Positions 62,649-64,000 of a stretch of DNA of 64,000 nucleotides are shown piece by piece. The first letter of the stretch is position 1. Every line of letters starts with the position of its first letter. The position numbers and the translations under genes are program-made. The stretch is from Rutidosis leptorrhynchoides (Eukaryota; Streptophyta; Magnoliopsida; Asterales; Asteraceae). The notes beneath the pieces were generated by a model. It made no database searches, was not told where the DNA came from, and saw only the letters and a list, made by a program, of their open reading frames with translations. The stretch covers positions 357,298,001-357,362,000 of the forward strand of contig NC_092337.1 in NCBI RefSeq assembly GCF_046630445.1. The letters are read 5' to 3'.

Positions 62649-63716
62649 ATGGAAGTAACGGAACCTCTAAGTATGGAAGATCGAATGAGAGCCACACGTA
62701 CGGGCCAAGGTCACGCCATTATTAAGCCAGACATTAATGTGCCAGATTATGAAATCAAAGGACAAATCCTACACATGGTAACTAATCAATGCCAATATAG
62801 TGGTACGCCAAAAGAAGATCCAAATGAACATCTTCGAACCTTTAATAGGATTTGTACTCTATTCAAAATCAGAGAAGTTGAGGATGAACAGATCTATCTC
62901 ATCTTATTTCCCTGGACTTTAAAGGGAGAAGCCAAAGATTGGTTAGAATCGTTACCTGAAGGGACGATTGATACATGGGACGTTTTAGTTGAAAAATTTC
63001 TTAAACAATTCTTTCCGGCATCTAAAGCCGTGAGACTTCAAGGAGAAATTGTTACGTTCGCGCAAAAGCCAAGTGAAACATTATATGAGGCATGGACAAG
63101 ATTTGGAAAGTTATTGAGAGGATGTCCGCAACATGGTTTAGACACTCATCAAATAGTACAAATATTCTACCAAGGATGCGACATTGCTACACGAAAAGAC
63201 ATCGACATAACAGCTGATGGTTCCATTATGAAGAAAACCGCAACCGAAGCTCACAAAATCATTGATAACACAGCCTCCCACTCGCATGAGTGGCACCAGG
63301 AAAAAGATATCTTTCGTTCATCTAAAGCGGCTAGAGCCGATTCTAGCCATGACTTTGATTCCGTTTCCGCAAAAATAGATGCTTTCGAGAGACGAATGGA
63401 AAAGATGAATAAAAATATTCACGCAATACGAATCAGTTGTGAGCAATGCGGTGGACCACACTTAACGATAGATTGCCACATTGAGCAAACGATGGAACAA
63501 CGTGAGAATGTTTTCTACATGAACCAAAGGCCGGGAAATAATTATCAAAATAATTATCAACTGCCAAGGCCAAACTTCAATCAAAATCAAAACATTCTTT
63601 ACAATCCAAATGGACCCAACAATAACTCGTATAACCAACAAGGTCCGAATAACCAACCAACTCAAAACAACACTTTCAATCAACAAAGACCTAGCTTGTA
63701 TAAACCACCACAATAA
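62649..63716 (+). CDS. Athila gag
   Basis: The 355-residue frame starts MEVTEPLSMEDRM. The gag core spans about residues 45-215 with DPNEHLRTFNRIC, LKGEAKDWLESLPEG and YQGCDIATRKDID. Then come KKTATEAHKIIDNTASHSHE, typical of Athila, a knuckle-like CEQCGGPH region near residue 258, and an Asn, Gln and Pro-rich tail. It forms the particle around the element RNA. The same coding region continues after 63716 with a coiled-coil-like MMAKLMESQTQFISSQTQ stretch. Confidence 0.9.
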   Translation: MEVTEPLSMEDRMRATRTGQGHAIIKPDINVPDYEIKGQILHMVTNQCQYSGTPKEDPNEHLRTFNRICTLFKIREVEDEQIYLILFPWTLKGEAKDWLESLPEGTIDTWDVLVEKFLKQFFPASKAVRLQGEIVTFAQKPSETLYEAWTRFGKLLRGCPQHGLDTHQIVQIFYQGCDIATRKDIDITADGSIMKKTATEAHKIIDNTASHSHEWHQEKDIFRSSKAARADSSHDFDSVSAKIDAFERRMEKMNKNIHAIRISCEQCGGPHLTIDCHIEQTMEQRENVFYMNQRPGNNYQNNYQLPRPNFNQNQNILYNPNGPNNNSYNQQGPNNQPTQNNTFNQQRPSLYKPPQ

Positions 63717-63719
63717 ATC

Positions 63720-64000
63720 GAAGAGAAAAAGCCAAATCTAGAAGAAATGATGGCAAAGCTAATGGAATCTCAAACACAATTTATTTCATCTCAAACTCAA
63801 ACAAATGAGAGGTTTGATCAGTCATTAAGAACTCAACAAGCTTCCATTTTGAATCTAGAAAAACACGTAGGAACTCTTGCTAGCATGATGAGTGAGAGGG
63901 AACAAGGAAAGCTACCGAGTAATACTGAAGTAAATCCTCGGAATGAAAATGTTAACATGGTGTCAACAAATTCTGAAAAACCAGCATCAGAAGATGGGAA
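63720..64000 (+). pseudogene. Athila gag downstream part, cut by the window edge
   Basis: The frame reads NLEKHVGTLASMMSEREQGK and LPSNTEVNPRNENVNMV. This matches the Athila region between gag and protease, where a helix precedes LPS-T-x-x-NP. Confidence 0.75.

Overview
The window looks like plant nuclear DNA from a eudicot, probably a composite (Asteraceae). The basis is intron-bearing transposon genes, GT-AG junctions, long (TA)n and (ATT)n arrays, and LTR families that resemble from memory those common in composites. That last point is inference. I found no intact host gene. Nearly everything is transposable element nested in transposable element, and many borders can be fixed exactly from target-site duplications (TSDs).

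Region A (1-29160) is one L1-type LINE on the minus strand, torn apart by three insertions: a Copia element (798-5813, TSD ATTGT), an ORF1-only PIF/Harbinger element (6195-8406, TSD TTA) and a 19.6-kb gypsy-type element with 4-kb LTRs (9367-28988, TSD TGATA). The left LTR of the gypsy element holds a Helitron (10629-14986) carrying two exons of an organellar-type alanyl-tRNA synthetase. It also holds a 2.8-kb solo LTR of a related family in the opposite orientation (16280-19080, TSD GTTTG).

Region B (29164-38290) holds the presumed LINE 5' leader, a poly-A-tailed retroposon, a hAT MITE inserted in the end of another hAT MITE (32130-32831), a degraded gypsy with PBS and gag, a 1.9-kb Copia derivative (35786-37723) and a Tourist-like MITE (37955-38287).

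Region C (38294-about 58940) is a minus-strand CACTA element. Its end motif is at 38294, and four exons of its plant En/Spm-type protein lie between 47995 and 58940. A young, nearly whole chromodomain gypsy sits in it (38480-47456, TSD TTTCT). Its last intron has grown to 9.4 kb. The intron holds a hAT MITE and two elements bounded by (TA)n arrays. The larger (48642-56608) has G-run-rich inverted ends, exon-like pieces of a VAP27-type gene and an ABC1-like kinase gene, and a 1-kb minisatellite. The smaller (56823-57507) is a foldback with a telomere-like palindrome at its centre.

Region D (59106-64000) is the 5' part of a plus-strand Athila-type gypsy: LTR, PBS, leader and gag, running off the window. 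The best candidate for something poorly described is the pair of (TA)n-bounded elements with G-run termini, above all the 8-kb gene-fragment carrier.
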